Below, piece by piece: positions 34,384 to 45,663 of a DNA stretch of 64,000 nt; the stretch's first letter is position 1, and every line of letters begins with the position of its first letter. The notes beneath the pieces were generated by a model, which saw only the letters and a list, made by a program, of their open reading frames with translations, made no database searches and had not been told where the DNA came from. Origin of the DNA: Apricaphanius iberus (lineage: Eukaryota > Chordata > Actinopteri > Cyprinodontiformes > Aphaniidae); NCBI GenBank assembly GCA_028564705.1, contig JAPXFQ010000128.1, positions 229,809-293,808 on the forward strand, read 5' to 3'. The translations under genes and the position numbers were made by a program.

Positions 34384-37300
34384 GACTCTCTGATACATCT
34401 CCAAATAGGGTTTTTTTTTCAAATTCAGGCATGCAGATTTGGTAATGGTAAATCGCCTGTATAGCAGTTTATCCAGACCAAATAACTATTTTCTCTGATT
34501 ATAGATTAATGCCCTTACAGTGGTATAATATATGTTCTGCAAATATTGCTTTACCCATACTTCTACTGATTTTTTTGTAATACTATATGTTTTGAGTTTA
34601 GCCAATTTGCAAACTATAACATAGGCTAAAGCATGTAAAAACCCAGCTGTCAGGAAAACCCTACCACGTTGAATTCCCTTCAGTTCAAACTATTCCAACT
34701 TACTAATTAATGGCAGGCTAGGATACATCAATATTGAATGCTGACATTTGGTAAATAGGTGTTTTAGTTAGTGTTTTTAATGTTTGTGTGACCAGGTTGT
34801 GCAGCTTCTAGTTTGTTTTTTATACACCCAACAAATCAGCTTTTTTACTTTACATATAAAACATATTCCTCACAATAACTTTTGAAACACTGTTTCAAGT
34901 TCTTACATCACTAAAAAAATCCACCCTTAAGATGACAGATTGTGCTTAAACTCTAATGAGAACGGTTCTCAGTTTCCTTGAGAAAGTTTACTTGCGTGTG
35001 CCACATCAAGCTCTGACCATTTGTTGAACCTTGGTTTGAGGAAGAGTTGTGTGGCTTGTGGAATTGTTGAGTCATTCACGAAAGTGTTATCTGCTGTCCT
35101 TGTGTTTCATGAATCTAGGAAAGGCTTGGAAGTGTGTCCATCAAGGTATTATGTTGGCAGTGCCAAGGGAGTATAAGTTGCTTGGGTTGCATTTGCATAC
35201 AATTTAAACCCATAGCATAAACTGCATTTTGATACCCCAGATCAGGATAGATAAATGTGTTGCAGATCGTTGTCTGCCATCATCTTTTTTTTTTTTTTTT
35301 CTTTTTTGGTGGTGGTGGGGTGGGGGTATTTACAGACAGGATCTCCTGCAGGTCAGAGATGTTTCCCTGCTTTATTACAGGGAAGAAAGTCATCCTCTGA
35401 ACCAGAGGGGCCCAGCCGGGGTCAGGTGCAGAAAGTATTTTGAGGTGTAAGAATCCATACCCTCGGTTTATTAAACCGTGCGCATCTGTCGGGCTCGGCT
35501 CGGATATAGTGCCTGTCAGGCTGGGTCGGGTTTGGTTACTGCTCTGTCTGACACGGGCTTGGCACATAAAGAAAAATGTGGCCCGATCCACACTCTAACT
35601 TATATATATATATATATATTATATACACACACATGATGGACTGGTGATTTAATCTCAGTCCAGAAAAGCACAGTATTTGCAAAGATACTGCTCAGTAGAG
35701 GACCGATTTACTGAACATGTACCTTTTTTTTCTAAATTATATAGCTTTTGGGGGGCTCTTGTTGTTTAAAAAGTATGTTAAATGAAGATCCAACACTTTC
35801 TCTTTTCAAACTAAGAGTCAAAAGGAAAAGAACTGAGGCAGTGAACTGAGCTGTTGCAGAAATGTTATTCTTGTTTTCCTTGTCCTACAACACAACTGTT
35901 CCTCAAACATCAAAAGGCTGAGAATGCTGAGCTGACTCATGTGAGGACGGGTAAGGGTTTTGTTTTAACCAAGACAGAGGGGAGGGAGGACGACAGTCAT
36001 GGGAGATTTACGAGACGGTGTTCACTGCTCTTTAAAAGGATGCAAAAGGGAGGGTGCTTAATGATTTATTGCTTTGTGCCACCTTGGAAATCAAAATGGA
36101 TTTTAGAATCGGCTCAACTCTTAAATCCAGACCTGGAGGAATATGATTTATGAGAGCGACATCAGGAGCCCTTTGTGTTCCGCTGAGTGTCTTAGTGAGC
36201 AAGTGTGAAACAGCATTTGGGCATCATTAAGCACATTCACAATATGTACAACGTAGAAGACTTCTCCTTATATGGCATTGCATGAAATCTTGTTTTGACT
36301 ACTGCTGTCTGTCTGTCCTGTTATTGCAGTTTAAACAGGATGGATCATGTCGATTATACGGTATCACAATCTTTCCATAGCAACTACCTATACTTCCTGT
36401 CCCTCTCTACATCTCTTTCAGTACGTATCTCTATGCCTGCTCTCTTAATACTACACTGTTGCTTCCTTCACCTCTGACAGAGCTGGACTAGTGGTGTTTC
36501 TTCTAACTTCTAAGTTTTTTTTAGTTTTGACAATAACTGAATTGCTATATCCTCAATTGTAAAATCCCTTTTAGTGTCTGCCAAATGCATGGATATATGA
36601 ATATTCAGAGTAATGTAAAAAGGCTGTGTTAATTAATTTGAAGCCATCTTGTATCATATCCCCACACGTGTGTGCTTGATCTTACAATATGTTGAACCTG
36701 TGAGAAACAATCTCTTCATAACTACTCAGAATCTGCTAAATCAATACTAAAGAAAATAGGCAAATCTACCCTTCATACAGTATTAACATTCATTAATCAC
36801 AGATAATTTTGTCCAGAAAGTGTAAAATACTGATGCACAAAGAGCCCCACCATTTGAGTAAACGTCCTCCTGCTGGGATTCAGGCATTCACTTCAAAACA
36901 AAATGTAGCCTAGGCAGGAAACTGTTCCTGAAAACAAAGACTCTCAGCAAACAGTCAAGTTTTTGCTGGGTCCCCGTTATTGATCAAAAACTCTGTCAAC
37001 CCCCTGCAGATATATTGCCCTTTTTTGTTTCCAACAGAATTGAAACTGTTATTTCACCTTGAAGGACGCACACCCCCGTGGTCCTCCCACACAGGTGTTT
37101 CCACAGCTCCCGTCTGATTGCAGCTTTTCTCTAAACTAGGTGAATGCGTGTGCACACTGATTGACACTTCCTACCCACTTGCACACACTTTTTTACAACA
37201 GAGCAACTACCAAATTCTTCTCAGCAGGTAATTTGGTATGCTCACATGTTACCCAGTTGAGTTCTGACTACATAGAAACCAGACCAGGGGTCTAAACAGC

Positions 37301-37861
37301 CATATTTTTTTTACCATATTTTCAAGTTTGCAGGGATTCATGAAGCCTAATTAAAAACAAACTGTAAACTGTCTTTTAAGCAATCTCATAACGCAGCAGT
37401 CACCCTTCCTTTGATTGAAATCGACCTGTTGATTTGATTATAATGTCTTCTGTTCCCATATTTGATTAGCTCACATTGTCTAAATGTCTTAATTGGATCA
37501 CGTTACTGACATACAACCAAGCTTCAGAGTTTTTTAATTCACTTTTGTAAAAAAATGAGCAGGCTGCCTGCTTTGTGCTCAAGCAGTTACAGTGGTGAAA
37601 AAACAATATGTACAACAGCATAATATGGCTCACCTGAAAGTGAAAGTAGACATCCCAGCTAAAAGCTCTCTATCTAAAGTCGCTATGAAACACACAACAG
37701 CAGATGTTTACAGGATCCACAGAAAAGCTAAAAGCTTCCACAGAGCTGTTCTTTGTCTGGTCTTCTAGAAAAGGGTCAAAAAACTGTTTACAAATGGTAA
37801 GTCAATTTAGGAAAAAGTATCAATGTTTGTGGACATCTTATTTAAAGACTATGAAACAATA
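34384..37861. other. Long non-coding stretch with simple repeats
   Basis: It contains a T-run at 35285-35300 followed by a GGT-rich tract, and an AT microsatellite at 35601-35620. A frame at 35854-36153 has no recognised domain. A fragment near 34443-34480 (GGTAAATCGCCTGTATAGCA) resembles the repeat at 53875. No gene is supported. Confidence 0.35.
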
Positions 37862-38345
37862 ATTAAATCAAAAATTCAATTCAATAATATCTTATTGATC
37901 CCAAAGGGAAATTAGTTGTTGTTTTAGCTCATACTAAATTCCGTCAATGAGTTGTTTTTCAACACATATCTGTGAGTAGGAAGGCTCTCATGTAGCGACC
38001 TCTGTTATAGCAAAACTGAAGAAGCCTCTGACTGAAGACACTCTTTCACTGTATGAATGGATGTTCAGGGTTTTTCCATAATGTTCTTGCAGTTATGAAG
38101 AATCTTTCTTTTTGCATAATTTCCAGAGGTTTTATAGTTGTCCCAAGATCAGACCCAGCCTTTTTTTATCAGTTTAAGCTTTCATTCTCATCAACAGTCT
38201 TGTAGAAGATATGAGGATAAGCTTTCTCAAGATGAACAATCTGCTCTGTCCCTTCTTATAGGAGGCTTCACTGTTGAGTCTCCAGCCCAGTCTGTTGTCG
38301 CGGAGAACTCTGAGGTATTTATATTCCATGATAGAGTTTAACTTA
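37862..38345 (-). mobile_element. Rex1-like LINE, C-terminal part and 3' tail
   Basis: The minus strand from about 38335 reads EYKYLRVLRDNRLGW, then YKKGQSRLFILRKL. These match the region just after the RT palm in Rex1/Babar-type LINEs. Decayed coding follows, then a tail GGGATCAATAAGATATTATT and TGAATTG near 37900-37862. Stops are frequent. Its upstream RT part would start where the plus-strand copy at 40010-40870 stops. Confidence 0.65.
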
Positions 38346-38376
38346 ACCCTGTTATTTAACTTAATCCTGTAATTAT

Positions 38377-39849
38377 GTGAATGCTGTAGGCATTCACATC
38401 ATAGAGATTCTTCCACTTAAGTTTCTGTACATGTTTTGGACTGTATCTCCTCCTACAATTTTTAGGCTATTTCAACCATTCCACTTTTTAACTATTCTGC
38501 TCATTCTGCTCTTTCTTGCTATGACTTCTGGTATTTCTACTATTCATACCTTTCTTTAAATTCAGCTTTTTATGCGATTTTTGCTCCCATTGAAATGAAT
38601 GGAAATTCATGAAAATTCCACAAAACCTTATTGCTGTTCCACAGCTAACCACTTCAGCATACTTTCAACTAGAAATGCCATTCAACTTTTAAACAGGTCA
38701 CAAGGCCCTATGCTATCTTTGTATGATTCAGCTTTTTGCTATCTACTGTATTACGTTTTTTCTAAAATCGCGATTTAAAAATAATGCTACTTTTTTCAAA
38801 TTTAAAATGTATTTCAATGACGGAATTCTTCAACTGCTAGAGTGTACACTCTAGCAACTGTTTTTTTTAGGTTTACATTGCTCCAGGTTAGGCATATTTG
38901 ACCATAGTGAATGGTTTGAGTCATTGTTAACAAACATGTTATTTTTTGCCTATTTGCTTTTGGTGTCACTTATCCTATCACTAGCATTTAAGCTAGCATT
39001 AGAAATGTAGCTTGTTTAAGCTAACATATGCTTTATAGCTATATATTTTAAAATACTGAATAGCTTTTGTAATTAACTAACATGTTAGTGTTTGCTTACA
39101 TGCTGTCAGGGTCATTTAAGCCAACAATAGCATTTAAGCTAGTGTTAGCATTGTAGCTGATTTAAGGGAACATATACTTTTTTAGGAATATTTTAACGTT
39201 CTGAATGGTTTGTGTCATTGTTAACTAACATGTTAGTGTTGGCCTACATGCTGTTAGTGTCAGTTAAGCCAATATTAGAATTTAAGCTAGCATTAACCTT
39301 TTAGCTCGATCAAATCAAATTAGCTTTTTAGGCAAATTTCAACATACTGACTGGTTTGCGTTATTGCAAACCAACATGTTTCAGATTGCTTTATTATTCT
39401 CTTTTGTTTGCTTTCAACATTTCACCAATATGCTTCCCCATACATTTTACCTAATTTGAGAATTGTGTTTGTCATTTTAGCTACTACTGGGGTTTTAGCT
39501 AATTTACAGTGTTGTTATGTTTGCAGGCTTGCAGACTATTGATGTTATTGAGCTAATTCTGCGCATAACAGTGCAGCATCATTGTAACTCTAGCATTTTA
39601 GGCAATTTCAGCTGATTTGACAGTTTAACTTGTTTTAGCTAACACTGGCATTTCAAGCAATTTTGATCATTTTCAATGTATAAGAAGTTAGATTATTTTT
39701 TTTATTATTCTGCTTACATTTTACAATGTCAGAACATTTTGCAGATTTATTATTTTTGCTAATCCTGTTTTTTGTAATTGAGCACATTTTCTGCAGTTTT
39801 GTAAATCTTTAGCAATTTTCTGCAACCAAATTCAGCTTACAGCATTCAC
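38377..39849. mobile_element. TIR-bounded repeat element (~1.47 kb) of unassigned superfamily
   Basis: The left end GTGAATGCTGTAGGC and the right end, read on the other strand, GTGAATGCTGTAAGC match at 14 of 15 bases. The left terminus can itself fold: GTGAATGC and GCATTCAC with loop TGTAG (38377-38397). A perfect 22-bp palindrome (TGCTAGAGTGT and its complement) lies at 38835-38856. The interior has no coding capacity and a tandem array at 38890-39440. No convincing TSD is visible. From memory, similar text is abundant in fish genomes, but I cannot assign a superfamily; Helitron-like behaviour is possible but unproven. Confidence 0.6.
38890..39440 (+). repeat. ~147-bp tandem repeat, about 3.7 degenerate copies
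   Basis: The block GAATGGTTTG..GT(C/T)ATTGTTAAC.AACATGTTA recurs at about 38910, 39058, 39203 and 39350. The spacing is near 145-148 bp, each time followed by a GTTAAGCCAA- and TTTAAGCTAGCATTAG-like section. The repeat lies wholly inside the TIR-bounded element. Confidence 0.75.
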
Positions 39850-40009
39850 ACTGCATTTTCGCAAGAAATTCAAATTTTTCTAGTTTTCAAAGTTTTACAT
39901 GCATTACTTTTAATATGATTTTCCTAGCTTGTTTTTAATCAAATGCTAAATGTTTTCCTTTATTGTTTCTCTGTTTTAAATTTTCATACTTTTATCATAT
40001 ATTTGGTTT

Positions 40010-40870
40010 CTTTACCACCAAATCATGTAAAGAAGTTGGAGAAACTGAACTGGAGCAAGGCTGTAGGTCCAGATGGTGTTAGTCCCAGAGTCCTGAAGAC
40101 CTGTGCAGAGCAGCTTTATGGGATTCTGCAGCACCTCTTCAACCTTGGCCAACCGAGGAGAAGGTTCCAAAGTTGCGGAAGACATCCTGCCTTGTTCCAG
40201 TTCCAAAGAAAGCTCACCCATCAGTTATTAATGACTATAGACGTCTCGCCCTGACATCCCACATCATGAATGTCCTGGAGAGACATCTGTTGCCCCACCT
40301 GGGTAAGCAAACTAAAATCTATCAGGACCCCCTACAGTTTGCTTATCGCCATGGAGCTGGTGTTGAAGATGCCATCATCAACCTGCTCAAACCAACTCAC
40401 TGTCATCTTAACAAAGCAGGCAGCGCCGTGAGAAACATGTTCTTTGATTTCTCCAGTAAATTTAACATAATTCAGCCTTATTTGAATTGTCAGAAACTCC
40501 TGAAGACACAGGTGGAGGCCTCAACAATCAGCTGGATCAATGACTACCTGACAAACGGACCACAGTCTGAGAATGAAGGATTGTGTATCAAACCACCTGG
40601 TCCGCAGCACAGGAGCACCACAAGGGACTTTACTCTCACCATTCCTTTTCACTGGGACGACACTGCAATTGTGGGATGTATCAGAGATGGAGAAGCTGAA
40701 TACAGAGAGCTGGTGGACTGCTTTGTGGCATGGTGTGGAAACAATCAGCTTACCTTGAATGTGAACAAAACAAAGATGGTTATAGATTTCAGGGATAAGT
40801 CAAAGAATGTCTCTATCAAGGGAGGAGTGGAGGTGGTTGAGAAGTAATAAAGTATTTTTGAATTGCTGTT
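40010..40870 (+). mobile_element. Rex1-like LINE reverse transcriptase fragment
   Basis: Plus-strand frames read LNWSKAVGPDGVSPRVLKTC (40039-40098) and, after a shift near 40150, NDYRRLALTSHIMNVLERH, FAYRHGAGVEDAI and FDFSSKFNIIQP. RSTGAPQGTLLSP follows in another frame near 40601. DDTAIVGCIRDGE with NNQLTLNVNKTKMVIDF and GGVEVVEK ends near 40846. These are RT palm motifs of the CR1-related Rex1/Babar type. The catalytic DD is kept, though the residue before it is Trp instead of the usual Ala/Ser. At 40847-40868 AATAAAGTATTTTTGAATTG looks like a LINE tail. Frameshifts make it non-functional. Confidence 0.8.
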
Positions 40871-40900
40871 GCATCACTGATATTCTATGCCAATCTTTCT

Positions 40901-41155
40901 GTGTTCATCTGGATAAAGTGGGCAGAATTCGACAACAATCTTCAGGAAATGGTTGTCATTGAGAATATTGTCAAATTGATCACAAATCCATTTTTTGTCA
41001 ATAACAATGAAACTGCATCTACAGAGATGCAGGGGGCATTTTCTTTATCTAATGGAATGGACATGGAAATTATTGAAGTTGAGCCAAGTGCAATGGACAG
41101 CAACTTCTGGGAAATACTAAGCAGATTAAATGTCCCTTTCTTCTCCTGTAAATGA
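40901..41155 (+). pseudogene. hAT (ZBED/EPM2AIP1-type) transposase C-terminal fragment
   Basis: The 84-codon frame reads EFDNNLQEMVVIENIVKLIT (residues 9-28), NPFFV, MQGAF, MDMEIIEVEPSAMDSNFWEI, then stops. It resembles the block just before the hAT dimerisation domain in ZBED5/GTF2IRD2/EPM2AIP1-like proteins. In these an F..F..IE..F.L...PF.V segment is followed by MELIELQ.D..L...F. The dimerisation domain itself (SE..FS) does not follow. It is a short remnant; the assignment is by recalled motif. Confidence 0.5.
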
Positions 41156-42503
41156 AGACTCAAGATTTGGGGACTTGCTCATTAAAATTAATGACATGCA
41201 AGTTTCTGTCCTCTGATTGACTAACCGCAACAGTACTCTTACACTGTCTGTTTACTCAAATCTGAAACATGAGAAAAATCGTGCGGGTATTAGGCAGCAT
41301 TACCAAGCAAGACTGGATTTCGACGCGCAACTGGCCACGGGAGGACCCTGGCACCAGAGCTTCGGTCTTCGTAAGAAACACTCCCACCAGTCAGAAAGAT
41401 ATTCCATGCCAAACTCTTCCCTCTTTGCAACTGAAAAATTGAGTTTGGAGAAAATATTGAAACGCAACATGCTTATACAAATTAGAATTACTGACTATGT
41501 TTAAAAAAACAAAACGTTTTTTAATTATTTTAAGTGAAGACGACCTTTAAACATGGAAATTAGGAATCTTACATATTTTTAGCATTTTTTCCGACACTTT
41601 TAAATAAGAATCTTTCGGGACATAATAACTTTAGGCAAACTGAGAGTAAGAGGCTGTTGTGCGGATTAGAAGGTGTTTAAAAGCTCTTTAAAGACATTTT
41701 GGAAGTGATCTGAGAAAAAAGCAGTTTTCCTTAGCTTTCAGGTTAAATCTGAGGAGTTCTGTGTAGAACCGGTATATTTTGCATTTAACTAGATTTGTTG
41801 GATCAGAGGCAGTTGAGTGAGCAACCACAGACCATTACCGAAATATCTTTTACTTTACAGTTTCCCCTGTTTGTCTATAAAAAAGTTACTAGGCAACTCT
41901 AAATACAATTGTAGTTCTTCACAAACCTAATTTGTGTCCATACTTTTCATAGTTACATGGCCATTGCTGTCTAACTCCTTTAAATGATGCTGTCCAAATA
42001 CTCACAAACAATTATCAGAATTAGCAGCCGTTTCACAGTCCATCATTATACCCTTGATATGCTGTCTTTTGCTGCAGCTGCTATATCGAAGTAGAGTTCA
42101 AAGCAGGCAGATTGTTTTTGACTTCAACACTGACTTTCTTTTTTTTTTTCTTTGCTCCAACAGAAAAAAAAAACAACTCATAGCCTGAAGCTGAAGTTAA
42201 GTTCATTCTTACATTTAAGTGCATGCTGGCTGCCAAAAGATGATGTTGTGTGTATATATAAGGATATAGCAATATATTAGGATATTTTTTGTTATAATAG
42301 CTGACCTCTTCTTAATTGTGCAAAAGACAGAAGCCAAACCTAAAATAAAGATTTTTAGGAGGAAGAAAAGAGGAGCTTTGGTAATTCATAGTGTGAGGCA
42401 CACAGTGTGATTTCATAAATAGAAATGGGAACTTTCTCTTGTAAACTCTAAAGAAAATATTTACAACTGTACAAACATGTAACATCAAACTTGGCTATTG
42501 AAG
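41156..42503. other. Non-coding stretch
   Basis: A 95-codon frame at 41217-41504 has no recognised domain. No element ends were seen. Confidence 0.35.
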
Positions 42504-42646
42504 CAGTGTTTTTCAACTCTGCTCCCCAAAGCACACTGCCCTACATATTTTAGATGTATCCTTCAGCACACCTTATTTCAATTGTGTTAAACAAAAAACA
42601 TCTAAAAGATGCAGTGTGCCTTGAGGACCTTGGTTGGAAAACACTG
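42504..42646. mobile_element. Palindromic hAT-type MITE (143 bp)
   Basis: The left end is CAGTGTTTTTCAAC and the right end on the other strand is CAGTGTTTTCCAAC. The arms stay complementary through GCACACTG and ATTTTAGATG. Flanking octamers TATTGAAG (42496-42503) and GATTAAAG (42647-42654) agree at 6 of 8, compatible with an eroded 8-bp hAT duplication. It has the same general family as 8008-8226. Confidence 0.75.
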
Positions 42647-45009
42647 GATTAAAGTTCCTTATAAAAGCATTAACGACCCTTTAACTTTTTAACATGTTTA
42701 ACATTAAATCCACTCACTTTCATAGATTTTGGAAGAACTTTCGTGTTAGACCAAAAGGAAATACTGCATACAGAATTTGGGAAATGAAGGACACAAGGTT
42801 TTTTCAAAAAGGATTTCTTTGTTCAAATTGTGTTTTTGTTTGTTTTCACCCCCTTGAATGTAGGTAGGTAGGTAGAGCAAGCCTGTGAAGACAGATGGAT
42901 ACATCTTGGTAAGAAAGATTGACTATAATTTAATTGAATGATGACGCCATGAATTAAGTAGTTTATTTTTCTTTTAGAATGTACAATTCAAAACCATTTA
43001 GGGATATCCATCACAACAAGAATGTAAAAAACAATACCAAAAAAAGGAATAGGCTAAAGCCAAGGGTCATTTTTTCCCTATCCTATACAAATAAAAACAC
43101 TAGATTCTCTGTATCAAAGTCGAAGGTTGATAGAAAAAAAACACAACAAAATAACACGATCTGATTGTTATTTTACTTCCCATTCTCCAATTTGCTATCC
43201 TTCAACTGGTCTGTCACATAAACTATCAATATCATACAATCACGGTTTGGGTTGTAAACCGAATGGGGAACAAAAAGTTCTAAGGGTGTGAATACTTCAG
43301 TAAAACACTGCCTACAAAGTTTGTTTATGAGGCCCACTAGGCTCAGATTATTTTTATATTAAATTATGGTAGTAAAATAAAATCAACAGTTCCAATTTAA
43401 GACTGAAATAAAAAGTGATTGATGCTCACTGTTAAAAGCTTCAACCAAAAAACAATACTCTGAGGGGTGTGCAGCTGAGCTGAGTCACCAGCATGCAGTA
43501 ACTTTAAATGAGGTTGTCTTACTTTATCACACAAGAGAACAGAATCTAATTTCTTAGTTTGGTTTATTGAGCCTCATCTGTCCGTAAATATGGCCACAAC
43601 AAAATGATGTTAGTGTTTCCTTTTTAATTAGCTCATTGTGGATATGCCTCTTTATCATGGATTACTAAGGGCCACATGAGGAGAAACAGCAGGATGTTTA
43701 GTGGATCCTACTACCATCCCTCCAATCCCCATCCACTCCTTTCATCGCCTCCATTATTCCTGCCATCCATCTTTTTAGAGCTCTGCCTTCTCAGGGGGAA
43801 CAAGAAGACTTATGATAATGTTTGGAAATTTCCTCCTTAATTCACTGAATGTGAGAAAACAACATGATCATCATTTTGCAATTACCTGTGCATTTGCCTG
43901 AGAGCAAATGAAACCTAATGGTGTGATATCCTTATGAGGGATGTAAAGCAGCTCACATGTGACCCCGGATGCTAAAGGACCATTCGTTTTAGGGGATTTT
44001 GACACATTTATAACGTTTTTTGTTTTAGAAACAGAAAATAAATTAAAAATAGTCTCCAAATATTGTAAGCTTTCTGTGTTATAGCAAAGTTATTTTTTTC
44101 TAGAAGACACACCCATAGAACATTTTTCTCCATTATTTACAGATGTCATAAAAATAATAGCATAGGAATAGGAATATTGGAAATAGTCATGTATTATTCA
44201 CTATGTCCTAAAATTTTGACTGAAACTTTTATTAATTTCTAACCTCACAGACATTTCCACCATTCCAATTTTAAGAGAAGCAAGACAAATAAACTCAACA
44301 AGATGTTTGATTTTAAAGTGGATTCTCTCCAATCTACACAGGGTCAATAAATACACATACAGGCTCGCATATATTCACAGAACCCAACAAATATTTGGTA
44401 AAACTTCTTATAAACCAAAAAACATTTTTTTTGAATAGATCTGGCTGGTATTTGACTACTCTTTGTGATAGAGCGGGTTGATTTCTCTAAAATTGTTCAG
44501 TTTGCTAACGTATACACAGCTTTTATGTACGGTCTACAAAATTACTTGATTATCCTGTTGGGAAAGTTTAACCAAACTGCATATGTTAAATAAAAAGAAC
44601 TTGGTTTGGATGCTCAGGAACTACCCAGAAATACATCAAGATTATGATCTGCTTTGAAACGGAAACTACTGGAAAACTTTTGATTCACTTTTTGCCATAT
44701 TCAATTGGTCTTTGTTTTATTTCAGACTTAGTTTTGTTTTATTTCATTTATTTAACCAATTTCAATGGCATGCTGCGTGAGCTAATTCATTTGTATTATT
44801 TGTCCAGATTATAGTGTCTGTTCAATCATGACAGCTTTGAAGTTTTCCCATTGACAAAACCAAATACATTCTAGAGAAACATTTTGTCAGCAGATGACTA
44901 TAATAAAATAAATGTTTAGAGAAGCCAACCAGATAATAAAACACTCAAAACGCTTTACAAATTTAAGTCATTTTGTTGGCACCATAATGCTCTGTTGCTG
45001 TTTCAAAAA
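42647..45009. other. Non-coding stretch with a Tc1-like terminal remnant
   Basis: At about 43195-43310, GGTCTGTCACATAAAC, GTTTGGGTTGTAA and AAGGGTGTGAATACTTC occur in order, as in the right end of Tc1-like elements such as the one ending near 51021. A (GGTA)4 tract lies at about 42860-42876. A frame at 42979-43164 is low-complexity Lys/Asn-rich. Nothing else was recognised. Confidence 0.35.
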
Positions 45010-45237
45010 GTCCACAAAATGCAATTAAAAGCCTTTAGTTGATCCAAAATGCAGCAGAATCAGTTTTGATGAACATTCAAAATGAAAGATCACATTTCTC
45101 CTGTTTTAGCTTCTCTCCATTGGATCCCTGTTAAGTTCAGAATAGAGTTTAAGATGCTCCTCCTTGCGTATTAAGCCCTTCATAATCAAGATCCATCATA
45201 TATCATAGATATGATTGTTCGGTATGTTCCTAACAGA
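45010..45237 (+). mobile_element. L2-clade LINE fragment interrupted by a hAT element
   Basis: The plus-strand text encodes, with changes, LQLIQNAA.SVL, SHFSPVLASLHWIPVKFRIE and KMLLLAY (about 45038-45174), then a PSYI.DMI-like section up to 45230. These are L2 C-terminal motifs. The homology ends abruptly where the hAT terminus CAGTGTTGCC begins at 45239. Confidence 0.65.
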
Positions 45238-45478
45238 CAGTGTTGCCACAGTTACTTTGAAAAAGTAATATTATTGCTCCTTCCCAAAGTAACTTAGTTA
45301 CTTTGCTGATCACTTTTTTTAAAGCAACTAACTTAGACAAAAAGTTACTTTTTTACTTACTTTCAGCAGCTGCCAGTAGCACTAACTGTTGCTCACTGCA
45401 CGTACTACTGGAGAGTTCCACTAGGGGGCAGACACAGAGTATCGATTACAGAACTCTCAGACTCAGGCCAAAACAGAC

Positions 45479-45550
45479 ATGGCGACCATAAAGGAGATGA
45501 TCAGCTGTTTCGCATTAGGACAGAAAAAGACAGCAGCAGTGTTGCTGAAG
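45479..45550 (+). pseudogene. Candidate first exon of the hAT element's transposase
   Basis: An ATG-started 24-codon frame, MATIKEMISCFALGQKKTAA then VLLK, ends in phase 0 exactly at AAG|GTATGTAAG, a strong donor. It sits 240 bases inside the hAT terminus, where a transposase 5' exon is expected. No downstream exon survives because another element fills the space. A host exon is an alternative, but its position inside the repeat argues against it. Confidence 0.4.
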
Positions 45551-45663
45551 GTATGTAAGACCATATTTACCACTATTGTTGCTTGTCTTCCTATTGCTTT
45601 TGCCACCATGTACCAAATATAACTTTTTGCATAAGAAAATTAGAAAAATAGTAATGCACAGTG

